From the NCBI RefSeq assembly GCF_003696215.1, contig NZ_RFFG01000027.1, positions 33,391-97,390 of the forward strand: a stretch of 64,000 nucleotides of DNA, read 5' to 3'. Shown here in pieces: positions 18,801 through 27,154 of this stretch. Source of the DNA: Actinomadura harenae. GTDB lineage: Bacteria; Actinomycetota; Actinomycetes; Streptosporangiales; Streptosporangiaceae. Position numbers and translations under genes: made by a program. Each line of letters begins with the position of its first letter. Position 1 is the first letter of the stretch. The notes beneath the pieces are model-generated. The model did no database searches. It had not been told where the DNA came from and saw only the letters and a program-made list of their open reading frames with translations.

Positions 18801-18831
18801 TCGAGCCGGAGGTTCGAGCCGTTCTCGAAAC
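18801..18831. promoter_or_regulatory. Candidate SARP boxes between divergent monooxygenase and O-methyltransferase
   Basis: TCGAGCC (18801), TCGAGCC (18814) and TCGAAAC (18825): the last two are 11 bp apart and the first two 13 bp apart. The TCGAGC core equals the heptamers known for DnrI/ActII-ORF4-type regulators. It is placed 42 bases before the plus-strand start at 18874. Confidence 0.6.
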
Positions 18832-18873
18832 CCGGTGGTCACGATGACGCCGACGCGAATCTGGAAGGTGCCC

Positions 18874-19905
18874 ATGATCGAGAGTGACTCCCCCACGATC
18901 ACGACTCCGCAACTGCACGACATAGCCCGCGGCTACGTCAAGACGGCCCTCCTGCGCACCGCCCTCGAACTGCGCCTCTTCGACGAGCTGGCGTCCGCGC
19001 CGTCCGACGCGGGCGCGCTCGCCCGGGTGCTGAAGACCGACGCCAGGGCGACGCGGATCCTCCTGGACGCGCTGACGGCGATCGGGCTGCTCCGTCGCGA
19101 GGGGGACGACTACCACCTCCTGCCGGGTGGAGAGACGCTCCTGGTCAGCACCAGTCCGCAGTTCTTCGGTCACGCCGTGCGGCTGGGGGCCAGCGACTGG
19201 GAGTGGGACGCGCAGAAGCGGCTCGTCGACGCGGTGCGGCACGGCGGCACCGTCACCGACACCCACGCCCTCACCCCGGAGTTCGACTACTGGGAGGACT
19301 TCGCCAACCACACCTCGTGGTTCAACAACGGCGCCGCCGAGCTGATGGCCGACCGGCTGGCGCCGTGGGCCGCCACCCGGGAGTCGGTGAAGGTGCTCGA
19401 CGTCGCCTCCAGCCACGGGGCGTACGGATTCACCCTCGCCCGGCGTGAGCCGCGCGCGCACGTCTGGTGCCTGGACTGGCCGAACGTCCTGGAGATCACC
19501 AGGCGCAACGCCGAGCGGCAGGGGCTCGCGGACCGCGCCCACTACATCGCCGGCGACATGTTCGAGGTGCCGCTCGGCGGCCCCTACGACATCGTCATGA
19601 TCACCAACGTGCTGCACCACTTCTCCGAGGACACGGCCACCGCGCTGCTCCGCCGGGTGGGGACGGCGGTGAAACCCGGGGGCCTGATCGCGGTCGTCGG
19701 GCACACCTACGACGAGGGCGACACCCCCGAGACCAACCCGCTGCCCTTCATGTTCTCGGTCATCATGCTGGTGCAGACCCACGACGGCGAGACCCACTCG
19801 GTCGCCACCTACCGGCGGATGCTGACGGCCGCCGGGTTCAAGGAAACGCGGACCTACACCGGCGAGAAGGCCATGCACCGGCTGTTCGTCGCCGAGCGTC
19901 CCTGA
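18874..19905 (+). CDS. SAM-dependent O-methyltransferase (Methyltransf_2 family) 1
   Basis: 343 residues. N-terminal dimerisation/winged-helix part (about 10-95) and Rossmann SAM domain with motif I VLDVASSHGAYG and the catalytic-region stretch MITNVLHHFSEDTA. It resembles DnrK/TcmO-like aromatic polyketide methyltransferases; motif I is less glycine-rich than usual (SSHG rather than GGxG). ATG 18874 is chosen because GGAAGG precedes it and an earlier frame start at 18835 overlaps the SARP box. It begins a plus-strand operon with a flavin hydroxylase and a second methyltransferase. Confidence 0.85.
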   Translation: MIESDSPTITTPQLHDIARGYVKTALLRTALELRLFDELASAPSDAGALARVLKTDARATRILLDALTAIGLLRREGDDYHLLPGGETLLVSTSPQFFGHAVRLGASDWEWDAQKRLVDAVRHGGTVTDTHALTPEFDYWEDFANHTSWFNNGAAELMADRLAPWAATRESVKVLDVASSHGAYGFTLARREPRAHVWCLDWPNVLEITRRNAERQGLADRAHYIAGDMFEVPLGGPYDIVMITNVLHHFSEDTATALLRRVGTAVKPGGLIAVVGHTYDEGDTPETNPLPFMFSVIMLVQTHDGETHSVATYRRMLTAAGFKETRTYTGEKAMHRLFVAERP

Positions 19906-19917
19906 GCGGGCCCCGCG

Positions 19918-21126
19918 ATGCCCGGCCAGATCGACGCGGCGGCGTCCCGCCAGACCGACGCGGCGGCGTCCGAGGTGACGACCGCCGAGGCGGTGCGCTC
20001 GGTGGCCGCCGCCCACGCCTCCGCCGCCGAAGACGAGCGGCGGCTCAGCGCACCGGTCGTCCAAGCCATCACCCAGGCGGGCCTCGCCCGCCTCTTCGTG
20101 CCGGACGGGTTCGGCGGGGGGCACGGCCGCTTCGCCGACCTCCTCCACCAGGTCTCCACGATCGCCGAAGGCTGCGCGTCCGCGGGCTGGTGCGCGTCGC
20201 TGTTCGCCTCGCACCCCAGGATGGCCGCGTTCCTTCCCCCCGAGGGACGGCGGGATCTGTGGGGGGACGGTCCCGACGTCCTGATCTCCGCCGGGGTCGT
20301 CCCCGGCGGCACCGTGACCCGGTGCGGTCCCGGCTGGGAACTCGGCGGCGAGTGGGGCTTCGTGAGCGGCGTCGACCATGCCGACTGGGTCCTGGTGTCC
20401 GGATGGGAGCCCGGCACGACCGAGCGGCGGTTGCGCTTCTTCGCCGTGCCCCGCGACGAGTGCGGGGTGCGGGACACCTGGTTCACCACCGGGATGCGCG
20501 GCACCGGCAGCAAGACGGTCGTGCTGGACGGCGTGGCGGTGCCCGCGCACCGCTCGTTCGCCCAGCAGGACGTCCTGGCCGGCGCCCCGGACCCGGACCC
20601 GCCGTTCCTGCGGGTTCCGTTCCGGCTGGTCAACGGCCTCACCATGATCGCTCCCGCGCTGGGCGCGGTCCGGGGCGCGCTGCACCGCTGGACGGAGTGG
20701 GTCGCGGGGAAGACGGAGATGTCCATGGGCCGGGTCGTCCAGGCCAGGGACAAGGCCACGGTCCAGGCGGCCCTGGCCCGCTCGGCCACCGCGGTCGACG
20801 CGGCGGAGCTGCTGATGGGCAGGATCGCCCGGATCGCCGACTCCGGCCGCGAGGTGACGCCCGGCGACGTGGCGAGAAGCCACCGGGACTACGCCGTGGT
20901 CGCCGAGTACCTGGTCGAGGCCGTCGAACGCCTGTACCGCGTGAGCGGGGCGCGTGCCCAGATGCTGGGCGGCCCGGTCGAACGGGCCTGGCGGGACGTG
21001 CACGCCGCGACCGCTCACGCCGCCCTCCAGTTCGACACCAACACCGCCGTGTACGCCGGGCACGTCCTGCGGGCCGCCGCGCGGGCCGAGCCGGTCGACA
21101 GGCGAGACCACGACAACCGGGCATGA
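19918..21126 (+). CDS. Group D flavin-dependent hydroxylase (acyl-CoA dehydrogenase fold)
   Basis: 402 residues with the acyl-CoA dehydrogenase/HpaB-HsaA fold (GLARLFVPDGFGGGHG, EGCASAGWCASLF, GEWGFVSGVDHADWVLVSG, TGMRGTGSKTVVLDGVAVP). Two-component oxygenases of this type, such as the ActVA-ORF5 relatives, hydroxylate phenolic polyketides with reduced flavin from a separate reductase. No flavin reductase is visible in the window, so a genomic one would be needed. It starts 12 bases after the O-methyltransferase. A true acyl-CoA dehydrogenase is less likely given the motifs and context. Confidence 0.78.
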   Translation: MPGQIDAAASRQTDAAASEVTTAEAVRSVAAAHASAAEDERRLSAPVVQAITQAGLARLFVPDGFGGGHGRFADLLHQVSTIAEGCASAGWCASLFASHPRMAAFLPPEGRRDLWGDGPDVLISAGVVPGGTVTRCGPGWELGGEWGFVSGVDHADWVLVSGWEPGTTERRLRFFAVPRDECGVRDTWFTTGMRGTGSKTVVLDGVAVPAHRSFAQQDVLAGAPDPDPPFLRVPFRLVNGLTMIAPALGAVRGALHRWTEWVAGKTEMSMGRVVQARDKATVQAALARSATAVDAAELLMGRIARIADSGREVTPGDVARSHRDYAVVAEYLVEAVERLYRVSGARAQMLGGPVERAWRDVHAATAHAALQFDTNTAVYAGHVLRAAARAEPVDRRDHDNRA

Positions 21127-21139
21127 GAAGGGTTCCCAG

Positions 21140-22171
21140 ATGGACAGCGCTCCGCGGACCGGTCCCGATCCCGTACTCCAACTCCACGAGCTGGCCTACA
21201 GCCTCGGGGTGAGCGCCGCGCTCACCGCCGCGGCCACGCTCGGCGTGGCCGACGCGGTCGGCGACGGCCCCGTTCACGTGGACGCGCTCGCGGAGGCGGT
21301 GGGCGCGCATCCCGGTGCGCTCCGCCAGCTCATGCGCGCCCTCGCCGGGCACGGAGTCTTCCAGGAGGACTCCGCCGGGCGGTACGGCCACACCCCGCTG
21401 TCGCGGGCGCTGCGCGCCGACGCGCCCAACAGCCGCAAACCCTGGGTCGAGCTCGCCGGGGCCGACTTCGCCTGGCGGATCTGGGCGAGGCTCACCGACT
21501 CGATCCGGACCGGCGAGGCGGTCTTTCCCGAGATCTTCGGGACCGACATGTTCACCTATCTCGCCGAGCACCGGCCCGAGATCGGCGCCGTCTTCGACGC
21601 GGCCGCCGCGAAGTCGACCGAGGCCGCCGCGGACGCCCTGGCGGGGACCATGGACATCGGCTCGGCGACCACGGTCGCCGACATCGGCGGCGGCAAGGGC
21701 AGGCTGCTCAGGGCCGTGCTGGAACGGCACGACGGGCTGCGGGGCGTCCTCTTCGAGATGCCGCGCATCCTCGCCGACGCGGACCCCGAACTGCGCGACG
21801 GCGGCTCGCTGGCCGGCCGGTGCCGGATCGTTCCGGGCGACTGCCATGCCGACGTCCCGGTGAAGGCGGACATCTACCTGATCAAGGGCGTCCTGCACAT
21901 GTGGGACGACGACACGGCGGCGGGCGTGCTGCGGAACATCGCCCGGAACGCCGCCCCGGGGGCCCGCGTGATCGTCATCGACCAGCTCCTCGACGCGACC
22001 ACGACGCCCCGGATCGCCGGCGTGATCGACCTGCTGATGCTGGTCAGCCAGGGCGGCAAGGAGCGGACCACGGACGAGTTCCGCGACGTCTTCGAACGCG
22101 CGGGCCTGGAGCTGCGCCGGACGTTCCCGGCGAGTCCCGTGATGCACCTCGTCGAAGGGGTCGTGCGGTAG
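21140..22171 (+). CDS. SAM-dependent O-methyltransferase (Methyltransf_2 family) 2
   Basis: 343 residues. Dimerisation domain, then motif I VADIGGGKGRLL and the acidic/His-containing block IYLIKGVLHMWDDDTAAGVL. It is close to TcmO/MmcR-type methyltransferases of aromatic natural products and probably methylates a phenol of the aglycone or the aryl acid. Some members (RdmB type) are hydroxylases or decarboxylases, so the reaction is not certain. GAGAAGGG precedes ATG 21140. Last gene of its operon, followed by a long hairpin. Confidence 0.85.
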   Translation: MDSAPRTGPDPVLQLHELAYSLGVSAALTAAATLGVADAVGDGPVHVDALAEAVGAHPGALRQLMRALAGHGVFQEDSAGRYGHTPLSRALRADAPNSRKPWVELAGADFAWRIWARLTDSIRTGEAVFPEIFGTDMFTYLAEHRPEIGAVFDAAAAKSTEAAADALAGTMDIGSATTVADIGGGKGRLLRAVLERHDGLRGVLFEMPRILADADPELRDGGSLAGRCRIVPGDCHADVPVKADIYLIKGVLHMWDDDTAAGVLRNIARNAAPGARVIVIDQLLDATTTPRIAGVIDLLMLVSQGGKERTTDEFRDVFERAGLELRRTFPASPVMHLVEGVVR

Positions 22172-22185
22172 GCCGAGGGCCCCCG

Positions 22186-22228
22186 GGGCATGCCGTCCGG
22201 CGCCGTCGCGGCACCGGGCGGCATGCCC
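22186..22228. terminator. Bidirectional terminator between convergent operons
   Basis: 19-bp stem (GGGCATGCCG... / ...CGGCATGCCC) with two G-U-type positions and a 5-base loop. It is located 15 bases beyond the plus-strand methyltransferase stop and 83 bases beyond the minus-strand accC stop. Confidence 0.7.
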
Positions 22229-22310
22229 TGCCCTTGTCCGGCCGGGGCCGAGTCAAGGCGGTTGGCGGTCGGCCGTCTTCCCGGCCGTCCGGAAGCGGGG
22301 CTCGGCGGCG

Positions 22311-23666
22311 CTACGACCCCGCGCGCCGCATCTCGGCGACGATCGAGGTGTCGTGCTCCGCCGCGACGAAGGACGGATGCTCCAGGACCCGGACCAGGAA
22401 GTCCGACGTCGTCCGGATCGAGGGGCCGCCGACGCGCAGCTCCGCCAGGGCCCGGCGCATCCGGGCGATGGCTCCGGACCGGTCCGGAGCCCAGACGATC
22501 ACCTTCGCGACCAGCGAGTCGTACGCGGGCGAGATCCCCATCCCGGCGGTGGCGTGGGTGTCCACGCGGACGAACGGCCCGCCGGGCGGCCGGAACTCGG
22601 TGAGCAGCCCCGGCGAGGGTGCGAAGTCGCGCTCGGGGTCCTCGGCGTTGATCCGGCACTCGATCGCGACGCCACGCGGCCGGACGTCCTGCTGCCGCAG
22701 GCCGAGCGGCTCCCCCGCGGCGATCCTGATCTGCTCCCGGACGAGGTCGAGCCCGGTGGCCATCTCGGTGACCGGATGCTCCACCTGAAGCCTGCTGTTG
22801 ACCTCCATGAAGTGGAACTCGCCGTGCCGGTCGACCAGGAACTCGAACGTGCCCGCCCCCACGTAGTCCGCGGCCAGCGCGCCGCGCACCGCCGACCCGC
22901 GCATCGCGTCGAGCAGCTCGCCGGGCAGCCGGGGCGCGGGGGTCTCCTCGATCAGCTTCTGGTTCCGGCGCTGGACGCTGCAGTCCCGTTCGCCCAGGTG
23001 CAGCGCGTTCCGATACCGGTCGCAGAGCACCTGGACCTCGACGTGCCTGGCTCCGGTGACGTAACGCTCCACGTAGACGCGGTCGTCGCCGAAGAGGGCG
23101 CGGGCGTCCCGGCGGGTGGCCGCGTAGGCGGCGGCGAGGTCGCCGGGGTGGTGGACCACCCGGGTCCCGCGCCCGCCTCCGCCGGCGACCGCCTTCACGA
23201 TCAGCGGGAAGCCCGCGTCGGCCGCAGCCCGGCGCGCCGCCTCCAGCGTGTCCTGGGAGCCGATGCCGCCGGGAAGGACGGGGAGGCCGGCGTCCGCCAT
23301 GAGGGACCGGGCCTCGGACTTGCGGCCGAGCCGCTCCAGAACACCGGGCGGCGGGCCGATGAAGGTCATCCCGGCCTCTTCGGCCGCCTCCGCGAAATCG
23401 GGATCCTCGGACAGGAACCCGTAGCCGGGATGGACGGCGTCCGCCCCGGCCCGCACGCCCGCCTCGAGGACGGCCGCCATGTTGAGGTAGCTCCGGCGGG
23501 CCGCCGCCGGTCCGATGTGGATCGCCTCGTCGGCGGCCGTGACCGCGGCGGACTCCCGGTCGTCGGAGGAGTGGACGACGACGGTCCTGATGCCGAGCTC
23601 ACGGCAGGTGCGGACGACCCGCAGGGCGATCTCGCCCCGGTTGGCGACAAGGATCTTGTCGAACAC
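22311..23666 (-). CDS. accC: Acetyl-CoA carboxylase, biotin carboxylase subunit
   Basis: 451 residues, standard AccC length without a biotinyl domain. VFDKILVANRGEIALRVVRTC, HPGYGFLSEDPDFAEA, ATP-grasp loop GGGGRGTRV (Thr where Met is usual), and MEVNSRLQVEHPVTE. It carboxylates the biotin on AccB. GTG 23666 starts six bases after the accB stop. With AccB and the AccDA fusion it makes a complete carboxylase dedicated to malonyl-CoA supply for the two PKS systems, as seen in some aromatic-polyketide clusters. Confidence 0.93.
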   Translation of the reverse strand: MFDKILVANRGEIALRVVRTCRELGIRTVVVHSSDDRESAAVTAADEAIHIGPAAARRSYLNMAAVLEAGVRAGADAVHPGYGFLSEDPDFAEAAEEAGMTFIGPPPGVLERLGRKSEARSLMADAGLPVLPGGIGSQDTLEAARRAAADAGFPLIVKAVAGGGGRGTRVVHHPGDLAAAYAATRRDARALFGDDRVYVERYVTGARHVEVQVLCDRYRNALHLGERDCSVQRRNQKLIEETPAPRLPGELLDAMRGSAVRGALAADYVGAGTFEFLVDRHGEFHFMEVNSRLQVEHPVTEMATGLDLVREQIRIAAGEPLGLRQQDVRPRGVAIECRINAEDPERDFAPSPGLLTEFRPPGGPFVRVDTHATAGMGISPAYDSLVAKVIVWAPDRSGAIARMRRALAELRVGGPSIRTTSDFLVRVLEHPSFVAAEHDTSIVAEMRRAGS

Positions 23667-23671
23667 GGCGG

Positions 23672-24133
23672 TCAGCCGTCCGAACCGGGGTCGAGCGCGA
23701 TCAGCGGCGTGCCGTACTCCACGGACTCGCCGTCCTTCACCAGGAACTCCACCACGCGGCCCGGACGGTCCGCCTCGACGGGCGCGAGCAGCTTCATCAC
23801 CTCGAGGATCGCGACCTGCTGCCCCGGCCGGACGAGGTCGCCCTCGGACACGAACGGGGTGCCGCCCGGCTCGGGCGCGACGTAGAACGTGCCGACCATC
23901 CCCGCCCTGACGTAGACGAGACCCTCGGTGCCCGGGGCGGGCGCGGGACCCCTCGGCGCGGACGGCGCCGTCCCGGCCAGGCCGTCCTCGGGAGCGGCCC
24001 ACTCCATCTCCACCTCGGCGTCCCCGGACCGGAAGGCGATCCGGCGCAACGAGCCGCCGGCCGCGGCGATCAGGTCGGTCACGCCGCGGCACACCTCCTC
24101 CAGCGGGCGCCGCTCAGCCGATTCGTTCGTCAT
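23672..24133 (-). CDS. accB: Acetyl-CoA carboxylase, biotin carboxyl carrier protein
   Basis: 153 residues. An N-terminal helix-rich region and Ala/Pro linker (about 50-70) precede the biotinyl domain (about 72-150) with biotinylated Lys114 in the motif EVMKL. The canonical flavour is (A/S)MKM/L; Val-Met-Lys keeps the key residues. The start overlaps the carboxyltransferase gene by 20 bases. Holo-form requires a biotin ligase from elsewhere in the genome. Confidence 0.93.
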   Translation of the reverse strand: MTNESAERRPLEEVCRGVTDLIAAAGGSLRRIAFRSGDAEVEMEWAAPEDGLAGTAPSAPRGPAPAPGTEGLVYVRAGMVGTFYVAPEPGGTPFVSEGDLVRPGQQVAILEVMKLLAPVEADRPGRVVEFLVKDGESVEYGTPLIALDPGSDG

Positions 24134-25946
24134 CGTCGCCTCCGTCGCCGTCGCCGTCGCCGTCGGACCGGGCCCGGTGCTCGTCGCGGGGGCGGGCCTG
24201 GTGTGAGCGAAGGCGCCGCCATCGCCGTTCCACGATCCGTTCCCCGCCGAGGTCGATCAGTTCGCGCAGCGCCGCCTGGACGGCGCCCTGGACCCGCCGC
24301 GCCGCCACGTCGTCGGTGTGCCGGAAGCCGGCCTCCGGCTCCGGGATGACGGCGTCGACCACTCCGAGCCGCAGCAGCGAGCGCGCGTCGAGGTGGAGCG
24401 CCCGCGCCGCGGCGGGCGCCGCCTTCGCGTCCCGCCACAGGATCGCCGCGCAGCCCTCGGGGCTGATCACCGAGTAGACGGCGTTGGAGCAGATCAGGAC
24501 CTGGTCGGCGACGCCCAGCGCCAGGGCTCCTCCGCTGCCGCCCTCACCGGTGACGACGGAGACGATCGGCACCGACAGGCCGGCCATCAGCCGCAGGTTC
24601 TCCGCGATCGCCACGGCCTGGCCCTGCTCCTCGGCCTCCCGCCCGGGATAGGCGCCCGGGGTGTCGATCAGCGTGAGCACCGGCAGCCCCAGCTTCTCGG
24701 CCAGCCGCAGCAGGCGGGCCGCCTTGCGGTAGCCGGCGGGTCGCGGCATGCCGAAGTTGCGCGCCGACAGCTCGGCGGGGGTGTGCCCCTTCTGGTGGCC
24801 GATGACCACCAGCGGCATCCCCCCGAGGCCGCCGACGCCGCCCACGACCGCGGGACAGTCGCCCGAGCACCGGTCGCCGCGCAGTTCGACGAAGAAGTCG
24901 AGGATCCGGTCGAAGTAGTCGAGCGTGGTCGGCCGGTCGAGGCCGCGGGCCGCCCGGACGGCCGCCCACGGATCCCGCTCCGCCAGCGCGGTCACGTCCC
25001 GGATCCTCGTGTCGGCCGAGGCCCCGGCGTCGACGGAATGCGGGCGGCGCGCACCGGCGGCCAGCAGGCGGGCCAGCGTCCCGCGCAGGGCGGCACGGTC
25101 CCGGACCATGTCGATCATGCCCCGCTCCAGCAGGAACTCCGCGGTCTGGAAGCCCTTCGGGAGCCGCTCGCCGACGGTCTGCTCGATGACCCGGGGCCCG
25201 GCGAGTCCCAGGCGCGCCCCCGGTTCGGCGATCACGACGTCACAGAGCGTCGCGAAGGACGCGGCGACCCCGCCGAACGTCGGATCGGTGACGAGGGAGA
25301 CCGTCAGGATGCCCGCCTTGTCGAGGTCGCCCAGCGCGGCCGCCGTCTTGGCCAGCTGCATGAGCGAGATCGGCCCCTCCTGCATGCGCGCCCCGCCCGA
25401 GGCCGACACGATCAGCAGCGGCACGCGCTCGCGCAGGGACGCGTCGGCGGCCTGCGCGATCAGGTCGCCCACCGCGCCGCCGAGGCTGCCGCCGAGGAAC
25501 CGGAAGTCCATCACGGCGGCGACCAGGGGAACCCCGTCGATCCGGCCGCGGACGCACACCACCGCCTCGGCCAGTCCCGTGGCGTCCCTCGCCTCGCGCA
25601 GCCGCTGCCGGTACGGCTTGACGTCGACGAAGCCGAGCGGGTCCCCGTTCGGCGCCGAGATGTCCAGCGGTTCGGCGCTCCCCGGGTCCAGCAGCAGGGC
25701 GAGGCGCTGGTCCGCGGTGAGCCGGCCGTGATGCCCGCACTCCGGGCAGACACCGTGGGACCTCGCCAGCCGTTTGCTCCAGACGACCGACCGGCAGCCG
25801 GCGCAGAGCGACCATGGCGCCGTGTCCCTCGCCGTGTCCCTCGCCGTGTCCCTCGCCGTGTCCCTGGTGGTGCCCCTCGCGGCGGGCCCGGGTTCCGCGG
25901 CCGGCGCCGCCTCGCGCGGCCGCGCCGGGGCCGGTTCCGGACTCAC
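24114..25946 (-). CDS. accDA: Acetyl-CoA carboxylase carboxyltransferase, fused beta-alpha subunits
   Basis: About 610 residues joining AccD and AccA. After a disordered Pro/Ala N-terminus come a zinc ribbon (CAGCRSVVW...CPECG), the beta crotonase domain (VSASGGARMQEGPISLMQLAKT) and, from about residue 325, the alpha domain (LTLIDTPGAYPGREAEEQGQAVAIAENL, GEGGSGGALALGVADQ). It transfers CO2 from carboxybiotin to acetyl-CoA. GTG 25946 overlaps the CLF TGA (GTGA), giving coupled translation with the PKS core. A fourfold TARD repeat near residues 28-43 comes from a 12-bp tandem DNA repeat. Confidence 0.92.
   Translation of the reverse strand: MSPEPAPARPREAAPAAEPGPAARGTTRDTARDTARDTARDTAPWSLCAGCRSVVWSKRLARSHGVCPECGHHGRLTADQRLALLLDPGSAEPLDISAPNGDPLGFVDVKPYRQRLREARDATGLAEAVVCVRGRIDGVPLVAAVMDFRFLGGSLGGAVGDLIAQAADASLRERVPLLIVSASGGARMQEGPISLMQLAKTAAALGDLDKAGILTVSLVTDPTFGGVAASFATLCDVVIAEPGARLGLAGPRVIEQTVGERLPKGFQTAEFLLERGMIDMVRDRAALRGTLARLLAAGARRPHSVDAGASADTRIRDVTALAERDPWAAVRAARGLDRPTTLDYFDRILDFFVELRGDRCSGDCPAVVGGVGGLGGMPLVVIGHQKGHTPAELSARNFGMPRPAGYRKAARLLRLAEKLGLPVLTLIDTPGAYPGREAEEQGQAVAIAENLRLMAGLSVPIVSVVTGEGGSGGALALGVADQVLICSNAVYSVISPEGCAAILWRDAKAAPAAARALHLDARSLLRLGVVDAVIPEPEAGFRHTDDVAARRVQGAVQAALRELIDLGGERIVERRWRRLRSHQARPRDEHRARSDGDGDGDGGDDDERIG
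25819..25866. repeat. 12-bp tandem repeat in the accDA linker
   Basis: Four consecutive copies of gccgtgtccctc, the last one base short, encoding repeated DTAR on the minus strand in the unstructured N-terminus. Phase is kept, so the frame is unaffected. It is a likely slippage hotspot. Confidence 0.9.
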
Positions 25947-27154
25947 CGGAACTCCCTGACCACCATGGCGGAGTTGAATCCGCCATATCCGCGCGCGCAC
26001 ACGAGCGCGGTGCCCACGGACGCCGGTCTCGCCCGGGTGACCAGGTCGATGTCGTACTCCCCGGCCGGTCCGTCGACGTTGACGGTCGGGGGGATCAGCC
26101 CGTCGCGGACGCAGAGCAGGGCGGCGGCGAGGTCCAGCGCGCCGCCGCCGGCGTTCAGCCGTCCCACCATCGTCTTGGGCGCGGTCACCGGCACTCCGCG
26201 CGGGCCGAAGATCGCGGTGACGGCCCGGGCCTCGGCCAGGTCGAGCTCGGGGACGCCCGCGGCGTCCGCGAAGACCACGTCGACGTCCGCCGGGTCGAGA
26301 CCCGCGTCCGCGATCGCCCCGCGCATGGCGGCCTCCAGCCGCGGGCCCCGGCCCGCCGAGGGTGGTGGGTCGAAGGTGGAGCAGTGGCCCGCGACCTCGC
26401 CGTACACGTGCGGGACGCCGCGCTCCCACGCCGAGTTCGCGTCCTCCACCAGCAGGATCGCCCCGCCCTCCCCCAGCACGTGGCCGGGCGCGCCACGGGT
26501 GAACGGCCGGTAGGCCGAGGCGGGGTCCTCCTCGCGGCTCAGCCGTCCGCTGGGCAGATGGGCCGCCAGCGACCACGGGCACAGCGGCGCCTCGACTCCG
26601 CCGGAGACGACCGCCCGGGTGCCGTGGCCGACGTGCCTGCGGGCCTGCCCCACCGCGTCCAGCCCGCCGGCCTGTTCGGCGACGATGACGCCGTTCGGCC
26701 CGCGGATGCCGTGGCGGATGGAGATCTGTCCGGTGTTCACCGCGTAGAACCACGCGAACGACTGGTAGGCGCTGACGTACTCCGGGCCGTTCGCCCAGAG
26801 GTTGGACAGTTCGTGCTGCCCGAACTCGAACCCGCCCACGGAGTTGGCCGTCACCACCCCGATGTCGTAGGGGTCCAGCCGTCGCGTGTCGAGACCGGCG
26901 TCCGCGAGCGCGAGGTCGGCGGCGACCAGGGCGATCTGGGTCAGCCGGTCGGTCTGCGACAGGATCCTGCCCGACAGGCGGTCGGTGACGTCGAGGTCGC
27001 GGACCTCCCCGGCCAGCCGTACCGGATAGGGGGAGGCGTCGAACCGGGAGATCGGGCCGATGCCGCTGACGCCCTGGAGGGTGCGGGTCCAGTACTCCTC
27101 GGCGCCGACCCCGGTCGGGGCGACCACTCCCAGACCGGTCACCACGCTCCTCAT
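25943..27154 (-). CDS. Type II PKS chain length factor (KS-beta)
   Basis: 403 residues, ketoacyl synthase fold. The position of the active-site Cys is Gln161 (VIVAEQAGGLD), the hallmark of chain length factors, where Gln supports decarboxylative priming. It forms a heterodimer with KS-alpha and sets polyketide length. ATG 27154 overlaps the KS-alpha stop (ATGA), the classic coupling for 1:1 subunit synthesis. Chain length cannot be read with confidence by eye; context suggests a C9-reduced chain of about decaketide size. Confidence 0.95.
   Translation of the reverse strand: MRSVVTGLGVVAPTGVGAEEYWTRTLQGVSGIGPISRFDASPYPVRLAGEVRDLDVTDRLSGRILSQTDRLTQIALVAADLALADAGLDTRRLDPYDIGVVTANSVGGFEFGQHELSNLWANGPEYVSAYQSFAWFYAVNTGQISIRHGIRGPNGVIVAEQAGGLDAVGQARRHVGHGTRAVVSGGVEAPLCPWSLAAHLPSGRLSREEDPASAYRPFTRGAPGHVLGEGGAILLVEDANSAWERGVPHVYGEVAGHCSTFDPPPSAGRGPRLEAAMRGAIADAGLDPADVDVVFADAAGVPELDLAEARAVTAIFGPRGVPVTAPKTMVGRLNAGGGALDLAAALLCVRDGLIPPTVNVDGPAGEYDIDLVTRARPASVGTALVCARGYGGFNSAMVVREFR

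Noticed and set aside
25819..25866. CRISPR-like short repeats
   Set aside because: Contiguous 12-mers without spacers inside a coding frame; simple tandem slippage. No CRISPR array or cas gene was seen in the window.
25943..27154. Second active ketosynthase
   Set aside because: The nucleophile position is Gln (VAEQAGG), so it is a chain length factor.
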